This document shows, in pieces, positions 1 to 7,219 of a stretch of DNA of 10,195 bases (positions are counted from its first letter, which is position 1; each line of letters starts with the position of its first letter). Both the position numbers and the translations under genes were made by a program. The DNA is taken from the NCBI GenBank assembly GCA_022771185.1, contig JALFCJ010000081.1, positions 1 through 10,195 of the forward strand, written 5' to 3'. Below the pieces are notes generated by a model. It did no database searches and was not told where the DNA came from. It worked only from the letters and a program-made list of their open reading frames with translations. The DNA is from Spirochaetales bacterium. Its GTDB lineage: Bacteria > Spirochaetota > Spirochaetia > Sphaerochaetales > Sphaerochaetaceae.

Positions 1-141
1 GAGGAAGCCAAAGCTTGTGGACTCGGCATCAATGCATGGACTATCAATGACCCAGAAGAAGTTAAGAATCTTAACACCTGGGGTGTCGAGGGCACTATTA
101 CAAATGACCCTGAAATGTGCCTTAAGACAATAGGTCGTTAA
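1..141 (+). CDS. Glycerophosphodiester phosphodiesterase family protein, C-terminal fragment
   Basis: The open frame enters from the left edge and gives 46 residues before TAA at 139-141. The segment INAWTINDPEEVKNL followed by GVEGTITNDPE is the typical end of the GDPD TIM barrel, where the last strands read 'VNVWTVND...GVDGIITD' in UgpQ/GlpQ-like enzymes. These enzymes hydrolyse glycerophosphodiesters to glycerol 3-phosphate and an alcohol. The catalytic His/Glu residues lie in the missing N-terminal part, so activity and any signal peptide cannot be judged. The stop codon directly abuts the stop codon of the opposite-strand regulator, with no space for a terminator between them. The family call is fairly sure; the substrate is unknown. 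Confidence 0.85.
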   Translation, partial: EEAKACGLGINAWTINDPEEVKNLNTWGVEGTITNDPEMCLKTIGR

Positions 142-1179
142 TTACGAAATATCTTTGAGAGTTTCTCCCTCTTCGAATGTAAATGGAATGAGGGAGATTT
201 TATTTTCTGGCTCATTTCCCTTAAGAATCTCAAAGAGCATTTCAGCTGCCTTCTTTCCCTTTTCATGTCCTCTTTGGTCAATAGAACAGAGGTTTTTACC
301 CATAACAGTATGATAAATACCATCAAATCCCATGACAGATACATCTTCAGGTACTCTTATTCCTTGTCCTTCCAAGTATTCTATTGCACCTAAAGCCTGG
401 ATGTCTGACATAGTGATTATGCATGTAGGCATACCGTCGGATAGTATTCTCTTTACAGCTTCCTCTCCGCCTTCCTTTGTTGCAAGGACAGGGTAAGTTT
501 TGAATGGAGTATTTATGCCAAGCTCTTCTACTGCTTCCTGATATCCTCTGTTTCTTGCAGATGCTACACCAGGGGCTACAGCAGGAGAATCGTTATCAGA
601 TAGATAAGCTGCTCCTGGCAGAGATATTACAGCAATATTTCTATGTCCTCGCTTTAAGGCTTCTGTCATCTGTCTCTTTGCAGCTTCTTTATTGTCGATG
701 GATACAGAGATTACATTCTCTTCATCAATGGCGTCTATACATACAAAAGGTAGCTTTCTTCTTTTGAAGGCTTCTTGTACCTCGTTTCCAAATTCAAGTC
801 CCATGCCGATTATGCCGTCTACAGTAGCATTCTTTATTGCTTCTGCTATGGATGATCTGAGGGGTGGAATACATGTAATAGTGTATCCGTAGCTTTCGCA
901 TACACTTCCTATTCCTCTCAACACATCCACTACATGAGGGTTTTTCATAGATATGTCGAAGGACTGTGGGACAAGGAACCCCAGTGACAAGTGCCTTCCC
1001 AGAGAGAAGTTTCTTGCCATAGGATCAGGAAAATAATCAAGTTCCTGAGCAATCTTCAGAATCTTCTCTACGGCATCCCTACTTATCCTCTCAGGACAGT
1101 TGAATGCAAAAGACACTGCTGTCTTGGAATACCCCGATTTTTGAGCTATGTCTGCTATAGTTATTCTTTTGCTCTTCAT
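142..1179 (-). CDS. LacI-family transcriptional regulator
   Basis: This 345-residue protein has the full LacI/GalR layout and usual length. Residues 6-26 (ITIADIAQKSGYSKTAVSFAF) form the N-terminal helix-turn-helix. Residues about 50-62 (DPMARNFSLGR) are the linker/hinge helix that enters the minor groove. From residue 64 on it is a periplasmic-binding-protein-like effector domain, with the family segments LGFLVPQ, VDGIIGMG, HRNIAVI, RNRGYQEA, ITMSDIQALGAIEYL and VPEDVSVMGFDG. The effector is normally a sugar or sugar derivative, but the ligand cannot be read from sequence. The ATG at 1179 follows a purine-rich AGGGAG site 7 bases upstream. The gene is divergent from the DUF1538 gene and convergent with the GDPD gene. 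A near-palindromic CCGG-centred site lies across its own -35 box, so autorepression is likely. Its target among the neighbouring genes is not shown by the sequence. Confidence 0.95.
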   Translation of the reverse strand: MKSKRITIADIAQKSGYSKTAVSFAFNCPERISRDAVEKILKIAQELDYFPDPMARNFSLGRHLSLGFLVPQSFDISMKNPHVVDVLRGIGSVCESYGYTITCIPPLRSSIAEAIKNATVDGIIGMGLEFGNEVQEAFKRRKLPFVCIDAIDEENVISVSIDNKEAAKRQMTEALKRGHRNIAVISLPGAAYLSDNDSPAVAPGVASARNRGYQEAVEELGINTPFKTYPVLATKEGGEEAVKRILSDGMPTCIITMSDIQALGAIEYLEGQGIRVPEDVSVMGFDGIYHTVMGKNLCSIDQRGHEKGKKAAEMLFEILKGNEPENKISLIPFTFEEGETLKDIS

Positions 1180-1202
1180 ACTTGTTTCTCCCTACCTAAA
1201 CT

Positions 1203-1231
1203 AGTTTAAGTCCCATTTCTTAACCGGTCAA
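1203..1231 (-). promoter_or_regulatory. Predicted sigma-70-type promoter of the LacI-family gene
   Basis: On the minus strand TTGACC (plus positions 1226-1231, 5 of 6 to the -35 consensus) is followed after exactly 17 bases by TAAACT (1203-1208, 4 of 6 to the -10 consensus). Transcription would start near 1196, giving a leader of only about 17 bases that still contains the AGGGAG ribosome site. The -35 hexamer forms half of the operator-like palindrome, so a bound repressor would block polymerase. Confidence 0.6.
1220..1231. promoter_or_regulatory. Candidate LacI-family operator (TTAACCGGTCAA)
   Basis: This 12-bp near-palindrome is centred between 1225 and 1226 with one mismatched pair (A/C at the third position). 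Beyond two further mismatches, pairing resumes for three more positions on each side. A central CpG flanked by A/T arms is the hallmark of LacI-family operators, and this one lies about 40 bp upstream of a LacI-family gene, across its -35 box. No second copy with the CCGG core was seen upstream of the other operons. It is about 120 bp from the DUF1538 start codon, so control of that gene is less certain. Confidence 0.6.
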
Positions 1232-1278
1232 AGAATTTCTGAAAAAAGTATTTAGCTTCTTCGTCACATTGTTTTTCT

Positions 1279-1287
1279 TGTTATAGA
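1279..1287 (+). promoter_or_regulatory. Possible extended -10 element for the DUF1538 operon
   Basis: TG, one base, then TATAGA (1282-1287) resembles an extended -10 box, and lies 66 bp upstream of the TTG start. No convincing -35 hexamer sits at the right distance. The 173-bp divergent region must hold a plus-strand promoter, but this is only the best-looking candidate. Confidence 0.25.
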
Positions 1288-1352
1288 GAGGGATGAAAGA
1301 ATGTTGGCTTTTGTTTTTTTATTTGCTACCTTTGACTATGTGAGGTGAAGGT

Positions 1353-2795
1353 TTGGAAATAATAAAGAAAAGTAAAGAAGTAATCCTATCTGTTTTGCCA
1401 ATAGTACTTATTGCCACTGTGTTGGGCTTTATATTTGGAGCGTTTGACACGGTCTCTTTTTTACTTTTTATTTTCTCATCTCTATCTCTGGTTATAGGTC
1501 TTACTTTCTTCTTATTCGGTGTAGACATGGCTTTCCTTCCTGTTGGTAATCAACTGGGTGCAAAACTTACAGAAAAGAAGAGTGTACCACTTCTTCTTAT
1601 ATCTGGATTGGTACTAGGAGTTCTTGTAACAATTGCTGAGCCTGATATCAGAGTCTTGGCTGGTCAAGTTAGTAAGATAAACAGCAGCATCGATTCGACC
1701 GCGTTTGTCATGGTTGTGGCCTTGGGTGTAGGCATATTTATGGCAATCAGTTATATAAGGGCCCTCTCAGGAATATCCATGAAGATATTCATGGCAATCT
1801 TTATTTTTTTGATGATTGCTCTTTCTCTTTTCCTTCCTGAGTTTTTTACTTCCATCAGCTTTGATGCTGGAGGAGCCACCACTGGTCCTCTGGCTGTTCC
1901 TTTTATTCTTGCACTGGGTGTGGGTGTTTCTTCTGTTCATGGTAATAGAGAAGAAGACTCCTTCGGTTTTACTGGGATTGCAAGTATAGGTCCGGTGCTT
2001 GCTGTAATGATCTATAGCCTTTTCTTGGGAAAAGGAAACGGAGAAGTATTGGTTGAGACCAGCAGTGAGAGTCTCTTTGAGATATTTATTACAGTTCTTA
2101 AGAGTGTTTCATCTTCCTTATTGCCTATTGCAATCCTTAGTCTTATCTCCATTTTCTTTATCTTCAAGCTGCCGAAGATCAGGACTATTAAGATTATTGT
2201 AGGTCTTTTCTACTCATTCTTTGGAATAGTATTGTTTCTTTTTGCAGTGGAGTCTGCATTTATGCCTGTGGCAAGGACTCTTGGCGGCCTTATTGCAAGT
2301 AGTAATCCTGCTCTCCTTGTAGTATTGGGCTTTATATTGGGAGCAGTAGTTGTATTGGCAGAGCCTGCCATATGGGTTTTGACGGAAGAAGTTGAAGATA
2401 AGAGCCAAGGAAAGGTTAAAAAGAGTGTGATGCTTACCTCTATGGCTTTGGGGGTCGCAACGGCAGTAAGCCTATCGATGGTGAGAATAATCACGGGAGT
2501 CCACATTCTTTTCTTTATTGTTCCTATTTATTCTTTGATTCTTATTCTTCTGCCATTTGTACCGCCTCTCTTTGCAGGCATCGCTTTTGATAGTGGTGGA
2601 GTTGCAACTGGGCCCATGTCTTCTACATTCTTATTGCCTCTTGTATCTGGAGCATCTTTCATCGTAGCTCAAGATCCAGGTTCTATGGCTTTTGGTATGA
2701 TAGGATTAATAGCGGCAATGCCTATTCTTGCCATTGAAATAATGGGTGTAATCTTTGGAATAAAGATCAAAAAAGAAAAGGGGGAAGAGATATGA
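1353..2795 (+). CDS. DUF1538 family polytopic membrane protein with two homologous halves
   Basis: This hydrophobic 480-residue integral membrane protein of the inner membrane belongs to the DUF1538 family of unknown function. It is a tandem duplication. FLFGVDMAFLPVGNQLG (53-69) matches FLFAVESAFMPVARTLG (295-311). VTIAEPDIRVLAGQV (92-106) matches VVLAEPAIWVLTEEV (333-347). FDAGGATTGP (170-179) matches FDSGGVATGP (412-421). The offset is a constant 241-242 residues. Conserved Glu-Pro, Gly-Gly and Gly-Pro motifs inside helical segments suggest re-entrant or broken helices, as in transporters or channels; that is inference. The start is forced to TTG at 1353, because an in-frame TGA lies at 1341-1343 and no other start intervenes. 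An AGGTG site ends 5 bases upstream. Its stop overlaps the start of the PII-like gene by ATGA, which implies translational coupling and a shared function. Substrate unknown. Confidence 0.88.
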   Translation: MEIIKKSKEVILSVLPIVLIATVLGFIFGAFDTVSFLLFIFSSLSLVIGLTFFLFGVDMAFLPVGNQLGAKLTEKKSVPLLLISGLVLGVLVTIAEPDIRVLAGQVSKINSSIDSTAFVMVVALGVGIFMAISYIRALSGISMKIFMAIFIFLMIALSLFLPEFFTSISFDAGGATTGPLAVPFILALGVGVSSVHGNREEDSFGFTGIASIGPVLAVMIYSLFLGKGNGEVLVETSSESLFEIFITVLKSVSSSLLPIAILSLISIFFIFKLPKIRTIKIIVGLFYSFFGIVLFLFAVESAFMPVARTLGGLIASSNPALLVVLGFILGAVVVLAEPAIWVLTEEVEDKSQGKVKKSVMLTSMALGVATAVSLSMVRIITGVHILFFIVPIYSLILILLPFVPPLFAGIAFDSGGVATGPMSSTFLLPLVSGASFIVAQDPGSMAFGMIGLIAAMPILAIEIMGVIFGIKIKKEKGEEI

Positions 2796-3370
2796 CGAAA
2801 AACGGAATGCTTTTTCTTGTAGTGTCAAAAGGAATGTCTGAGAAGGCTATGGATATTCTGAGAGATAAAGGGGCGTTGGGTGGGACAGTGCTTAATGCCT
2901 GTGGCACTGCGTCTTCTTCTCTCTTATCCATATTGGGGTTTGGTGACTCAAAGAGGGAAGTAATACTCTCAGCAATGGAAAAGAGGGTATGGGAAGAAGC
3001 GAAGAATGGTGTTATTGGGCTTAAGGCCAAGGGAATTGCAGCTTTTCTAGGAGGAGAGAAAATGGATAACGAATGGACAATGATAGAAGTAATCTGTGAA
3101 ATGGGGTATGCCGATGATATCATGGCTGAAGCAAGAAAAGCTGGAGCCAGCGGCGGCACAGTTATCAAGGGCCATGGAACAGCAAAGGATGATGACGTCA
3201 AGTTCTTCGGTTATCCTATTACAAGCGAAAAAGAAGTCTTGGTCATTGTTGAGACCAAGGAGAAAGCAGAGAAGATAACTAAAGCCATTGAGTCTCTTCC
3301 TATGTTGTCAAAAAAGGGAAAAGCTGTTGTCTTTACTCTTCCTGTGACTTCCTTTGCATCTCTTGGATGA
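2792..3370 (+). CDS. Tandem PII-like (GlnB-fold) protein, partner of the DUF1538 protein
   Basis: This 192-residue soluble protein consists of two related halves. GALGGTVLNACGTA (27-40) and GASGGTVIKGHGTA (118-131) align at an offset of 91. The following segments REVIL (55-59) and KEVLV (147-151) also align, as do the closing strands KGIAAFL and KGKAVVFTL. The pattern of strand, helix, G-x-x-G-x-T-V, loop, strand, helix, then a K/G-rich closing strand is that of PII proteins. Canonical PII proteins have one such unit of about 110 residues and trimerise, so here two units are joined in one chain. No uridylylatable Tyr motif of classical GlnB is evident. It starts at ATG 2792 in a 4-base overlap with the DUF1538 stop, with a GGGGAAGAG site just upstream. 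By analogy with GlnK-AmtB it may sense a nucleotide or metabolite and regulate the membrane partner. The fold call is fairly good; the ligand is unknown. Confidence 0.75.
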   Translation: MTKNGMLFLVVSKGMSEKAMDILRDKGALGGTVLNACGTASSSLLSILGFGDSKREVILSAMEKRVWEEAKNGVIGLKAKGIAAFLGGEKMDNEWTMIEVICEMGYADDIMAEARKAGASGGTVIKGHGTAKDDDVKFFGYPITSEKEVLVIVETKEKAEKITKAIESLPMLSKKGKAVVFTLPVTSFASLG

Positions 3371-3400
3371 TTGACTTCACATAATAAACACATTTGTAAA

Positions 3401-3429
3401 TTGACCAAGGTACAATATTTAATTAAATA
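3401..3429 (+). promoter_or_regulatory. Possible promoter of the ABC exporter operon
   Basis: In the 101-bp gap before the exporter genes, TTGACC (3401-3406) is followed after 17 bases by TAAATA (3424-3429), a poor -10 box. TACAAT (3411-3416) is a better -10 match but lacks a -35 partner. No hairpin terminator was seen in this gap after the PII-like gene, so read-through from the upstream operon is also possible. Confidence 0.3.
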
Positions 3430-3471
3430 AAAAAGCGTATCCTAAAAGCATAATGCAAAAGGAATGAGACG

Positions 3472-5190
3472 TTGATAAAAGATTTGTTTTCAAGAGTAAG
3501 ACAGTATAAGGCCAAAACTGTCGTTACTCCTATTTTTATGGTTTTGGAAGTATTGATGGAAGTTTTGATACCAGCAATTATGGCTCAAATCATTGATGTT
3601 GGTGTTGCAACAATGAACATGAAATACATCTTATTGATGTCTGCTTTGTTGATACTCTCTGCTCTCCTTTCTCTTCTTTTCGGAGTATTGGGTGCAAAGT
3701 TCGGATCAGAAGCTGGTGCCGGGTTCTCCACGAACCTTAGACACGATTTATATAGCAAGGTTCAAGAGTTCTCTTTTTCAGATATCGATAAGTTCAGCTC
3801 TTCCTCTCTCATTACTAGACTTACAACAGACGTACAGAGAGTACAGCAGCTCTTTACTATGAGTATAAGGATGTTTGTACGAAGCCCTATGATGCTTATT
3901 TTTGCTTCTATTATGGCTTTTAGGGCAGGTGGAATTCTCTCCCTCGTATTTGTCATCGTCCTACCTATTCTTGCCATCGGCATTGGTATAATGGTGAAGA
4001 TAACTTATTCATACTTCAATGCTGCCTTCAAGGGGTATGACCGCTTTAACCAGGTGGTAGGTGAGAACCTTTCTGGTATCAGGACTGTAAAGGCCTATGT
4101 TAGAGAAGAAAAAGAGAAGAAAAAGTTTAAAGATAGCGCTGAGAACATCCGTTATAATTTTACAAAGGCTCAGAAGATGATGACTGCAATGAACCCTATG
4201 ATGATGTTTGTATCCTACGGCTGTATGATCGCCATCTCTTACTTCGGAGCAAAGCTTGTAAATGTTGGAAGCATAGATACCGGTTCATTGATGAGTATCT
4301 TCACATACTCTGGGCAGATTCTCTCTTCTTTGATGATGACAGGAATGATCGTAGTCATGTATACAATGTCAAAGCCAAGCATGGAGAGAATAGCTGAAGT
4401 ATTGGCTTCAGAGAGCTCTATGGATGAAAACGAGAATGGAGAAAAGGTTGTTGCTGATGGATCCATCTCCTTTGAAAACGTCAACTTCGGATATAAAGAG
4501 GGTTCAAGTGTTCTTAAGAACATTAACCTGGAGATAAAGAGCGGAGAGATGGTAGGTGTAATCGGAACCACAGGTAGCGGAAAGACTACTCTCGTTTCTC
4601 TTATTGCACGTCTCTACGATACCACGGTCGGCAGTGTAAAGGTCGGAGGAAAGGACGTAAGAGAATATAACCTCAAATCTCTCAGAGACAGTGTCTCCGT
4701 CGTGCTCCAGAAGAATAATCTATTCTCAGGTAGTGTCAGAGAAAACCTTCAGTGGGGTAATGAAAATGCCACGGACGAAGAGATTGAGAAGGCACTTGAT
4801 ATCGCATCAGCCCTTTCTTTTATAAAAGAGAAAGAAGGTGGACTTGATTACCACGTAGAGCAGGGTGGTGCCAACTTCTCAGGAGGTCAGAGGCAGAGAT
4901 TGTGCATAGCAAGAGCATTATTGAAGTCTCCGAAGATTCTTATTATGGATGACTCTACTTCCGCAGTCGATACAAAGACAGACCATAAAATAAGGGAAGC
5001 TTTAAGGCGTGACGTCAACTCTATGACCAGAATCATTATTAGCCAGAGAATCTCCTCAATCGAGGATGCTGATAAAATCATCATAATGAATGCAGGACGC
5101 ATTGAAGATGTAGGAACACATGATGAGCTTATAAAGAGAAACGCTGGTTATAAGAATCTATTTGAGACTCAGACAAAGGGGAGGGAATAA
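3472..5190 (+). CDS. Heterodimeric ABC exporter subunit with degenerate ATP site (TM287-like)
   Basis: This 572-residue half-transporter has an exporter-type membrane domain of about six helices (residues 15-300) followed by one ATPase domain. Walker A is GTTGSGKT (365-372), the Q-loop is Gln413 and the signature FSGGQ is 469-473. Walker B ends in MDDSTSAVD, with Asp494 where the catalytic Glu should be. The H-loop reads ISQRIS, with Gln525 replacing the switch His. These two losses are typical of the non-hydrolytic subunit of heterodimeric exporters such as TM287/288 and BmrCD. The start is TTG 3472: an in-frame TAA lies at 3451-3453, and AAGGA sits 8 bases upstream. The second subunit follows after 3 bases. 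The likely role is export of drugs, lipids or peptides across the inner membrane; the substrate cannot be read from sequence. Confidence 0.93.
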   Translation: MIKDLFSRVRQYKAKTVVTPIFMVLEVLMEVLIPAIMAQIIDVGVATMNMKYILLMSALLILSALLSLLFGVLGAKFGSEAGAGFSTNLRHDLYSKVQEFSFSDIDKFSSSSLITRLTTDVQRVQQLFTMSIRMFVRSPMMLIFASIMAFRAGGILSLVFVIVLPILAIGIGIMVKITYSYFNAAFKGYDRFNQVVGENLSGIRTVKAYVREEKEKKKFKDSAENIRYNFTKAQKMMTAMNPMMMFVSYGCMIAISYFGAKLVNVGSIDTGSLMSIFTYSGQILSSLMMTGMIVVMYTMSKPSMERIAEVLASESSMDENENGEKVVADGSISFENVNFGYKEGSSVLKNINLEIKSGEMVGVIGTTGSGKTTLVSLIARLYDTTVGSVKVGGKDVREYNLKSLRDSVSVVLQKNNLFSGSVRENLQWGNENATDEEIEKALDIASALSFIKEKEGGLDYHVEQGGANFSGGQRQRLCIARALLKSPKILIMDDSTSAVDTKTDHKIREALRRDVNSMTRIIISQRISSIEDADKIIIMNAGRIEDVGTHDELIKRNAGYKNLFETQTKGRE

Positions 5191-5193
5191 AAG

Positions 5194-7074
5194 ATGGGTA
5201 AAATGAAATTCGGCGAAAAAGCCAAGAACCCGAAGGCTACATTCCTCCGCTTGATGAAGGATGTGTTTGAGAATAGATATGCTCTTATAGTACTGATTGT
5301 CTTCTGCATCATACTTTCAGCTTACTCTACTACATACTCTGCGTCATTCATCGGATCGTTTATCGATGATGTTGTAATACCTCTTAAGGGCGTAGAGAAC
5401 CCTGACTTTACAAAAGCGATAATATACCTTTGTAAGTTTGCTTTCGTCGTTTTGATTTCTATAGCAGCGTCTTTCGCCTGCTCTTATATCATGGTAGGAG
5501 TGGCTCAGAAGGCAATCTATGATATGAGAATCAAGATGTTCGACAAGCTTGAATCTCTTCCTCTCTCTTACTTTGACAAGAATGCAAGAGGCGCCATCAT
5601 GAGCCGTTTCGCCAACGATACTGATACCCTCAACCAGTTGGTGGCAAATGGCCTTGTCCAGCTTTTGACAGCTGGCATGACACTTATTATGGTTCTTGTG
5701 TCTATGGCTTCAAATAGCTGGATACTTTTATTGGTAGTTATCGCTTTTATCTTCATTACGCTTGCTGTAACAGGAAAGATCGGTAAAAAGTCCGGAGCAT
5801 TCTTTAAGGCTCAACAGAAGGCTCTTGGAGATGTAAACGGATATATTGAAGAGATGATGAACGGTCAGAGAGTCGTTAAAGTCTTTACTCACGAAGAAAA
5901 GTGCAAGGAGGACTTTGAAGTCCTCAACAAGAAGCTTGAAAAGACTATGGCTGAAGCAAACACTTGGGCTGGAGCAATGGGTCCTGTAAACAATAACCTT
6001 GGTCATCTCCAGTATGTTGTACTTGTCCTTGTAGGAGCCATTGCCATCATCGCCCGCCCTGATATCTATACTATCGGAGCCTTGGCAGCATTTTTGCAGC
6101 TCTCAAAGTCATTCTCCAACAATATCTCCCAGCTCTCACAGCAGGCAAATAACGTCCTTTTGGCTCTTGCTGGTGCCGAGCGTATCTATAAGCTGCTGGA
6201 TGAAGAGCCGGAGAAAGATAATGGTGACGTGACTATCGTCAGAGTCAAAGGTGAAGGCGACAATATTGAAGAGTGTGCCGAGCGCACTGGACACTGGGCT
6301 TGGAAAGTTCCAGAAGGAGACAAGACTACTCTTGTTCCTCTTAAGGGTGGAGTTGTAATGGATCATGTTGACTTCTCTTATGACGGGGAACGCACAGTCC
6401 TTTCAGATATCTCTCTCTATGCTAAGCCCGGGCAGAAGATAGCTTTCGTAGGTTCTACAGGTGCAGGAAAAACTACTATCACAAACCTCTTGAACCGTTT
6501 CTATAATATCCAGAAGGGTACTATTACTATCGACGGAATAGATATCAAGAGAATAAAGCTAAATGACCTGAGACGATCTATGGCCATGGTTCTTCAGGAT
6601 ACTAATCTCTTTACAGGTACTGTAAAAGATAACATCCGCTACGGTAGGCCTCAGGCTACAGACGAAGATATAATAAAGGCTGCAAAGCTTGCCAATGCAC
6701 ATGAATTTATTATGATGATGAAAGATGGATACGATACTGTCCTGACAAATAATGGAGAGAATCTCTCCCAAGGACAGCGACAGCTATTGTCCATTGCAAG
6801 AGCTGCAATAGCAGATCCTCCGATTATGGTCCTCGATGAAGCTACCAGCAGTATCGACACCCACACTGAAGCCCTTGTTCAGTCCGGTATGGATAAGCTT
6901 ATGGAAAATAGGACTGTATTTGTCATTGCTCATAGACTATCTACGGTACGAAATAGTAATGCTATCATGGTTCTTGAGAATGGTAGAATCATTGAAAGAG
7001 GAGACCATGAAGATTTGTTGAAAGCAAAAGGAGTCTACTACAGTCTCTACACTGGAAAGACAGAACTTAGCTAA
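5194..7074 (+). CDS. Heterodimeric ABC exporter subunit with catalytic Walker B (TM288-like)
   Basis: This 626-residue half-transporter has a membrane domain at residues 28-330 and an ATPase domain from about residue 386. Walker A is GSTGAGKT (420-427), the Q-loop is Gln468, Walker B is IMVLDEATSSID with catalytic Glu549, and the switch His is His580. The signature is LSQGQ (524-528) instead of LSGGQ. That deviation faces the degenerate Walker motifs of the partner, so one composite ATP site is crippled and the other (this Walker A/B plus the partner's FSGGQ) is intact. An extra charged segment at about 338-385, including GHWAWK, lies between the two domains; similar linkers occur in other members of this subgroup. 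The start at 5194 follows GGGAGGG inside the end of the upstream gene, and the two genes are separated by 3 bases, so they are surely co-translated. Confidence 0.95.
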   Translation: MGKMKFGEKAKNPKATFLRLMKDVFENRYALIVLIVFCIILSAYSTTYSASFIGSFIDDVVIPLKGVENPDFTKAIIYLCKFAFVVLISIAASFACSYIMVGVAQKAIYDMRIKMFDKLESLPLSYFDKNARGAIMSRFANDTDTLNQLVANGLVQLLTAGMTLIMVLVSMASNSWILLLVVIAFIFITLAVTGKIGKKSGAFFKAQQKALGDVNGYIEEMMNGQRVVKVFTHEEKCKEDFEVLNKKLEKTMAEANTWAGAMGPVNNNLGHLQYVVLVLVGAIAIIARPDIYTIGALAAFLQLSKSFSNNISQLSQQANNVLLALAGAERIYKLLDEEPEKDNGDVTIVRVKGEGDNIEECAERTGHWAWKVPEGDKTTLVPLKGGVVMDHVDFSYDGERTVLSDISLYAKPGQKIAFVGSTGAGKTTITNLLNRFYNIQKGTITIDGIDIKRIKLNDLRRSMAMVLQDTNLFTGTVKDNIRYGRPQATDEDIIKAAKLANAHEFIMMMKDGYDTVLTNNGENLSQGQRQLLSIARAAIADPPIMVLDEATSSIDTHTEALVQSGMDKLMENRTVFVIAHRLSTVRNSNAIMVLENGRIIERGDHEDLLKAKGVYYSLYTGKTELS

Positions 7075-7081
7075 GGATATA

Positions 7082-7101
7082 TGCTGCGGGAAACCGCAGC
7101 A
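7082..7101 (+). terminator. Hairpin after the exporter operon, 8-bp stem with GAAA loop
   Basis: TGCTGCGG and CCGCAGCA pair perfectly around a GAAA tetraloop, starting 7 bases after the exporter stop codon. The stem is GC-rich and strong, but the following bases (CAATTAATTTATTT) are only a loose T-rich tract. It may be a weak intrinsic terminator or a 3'-end-stabilising hairpin backed up by the second hairpin at 7220-7243. Confidence 0.6.
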
Positions 7102-7219
7102 CAATTAATTTATTTCACTTGATTGAATGTTTTCCTCTACTTTTATGAGATAAATAAACACCATTTTCAATCTTGTTGTCTTAAATATAGATAAGCCAAT
7201 TGCACTATAGAACAAGAGT

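Noticed and set aside
2210..2506. Minus-strand open frames inside the DUF1538 gene (up to 98 codons)
   Set aside because: They lie fully within a well-supported gene with repeated family motifs and show no recognisable domain.
2767..3201. 144-codon minus-strand open frame opposite the PII-like gene
   Set aside because: It covers the overlap of two real genes, has Ser/Pro-rich shadow composition and no ribosome site.
3371..3471. A terminator or small gene between the PII-like gene and the exporter
   Set aside because: No stem of useful length followed by a T run is visible, and no open frame with a ribosome site fits. Only the short palindrome GCATAATGC was seen.
4239..4571. 110-codon minus-strand open frame inside the first exporter gene
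   Set aside because: It is antisense to conserved membrane and Walker A regions, with no recognisable features.
3472..5190. Pseudogene call for the first exporter subunit because the catalytic Glu and switch His are missing
   Set aside because: The frame is intact, and these exact substitutions are normal for the degenerate-site subunit of heterodimeric ABC exporters.
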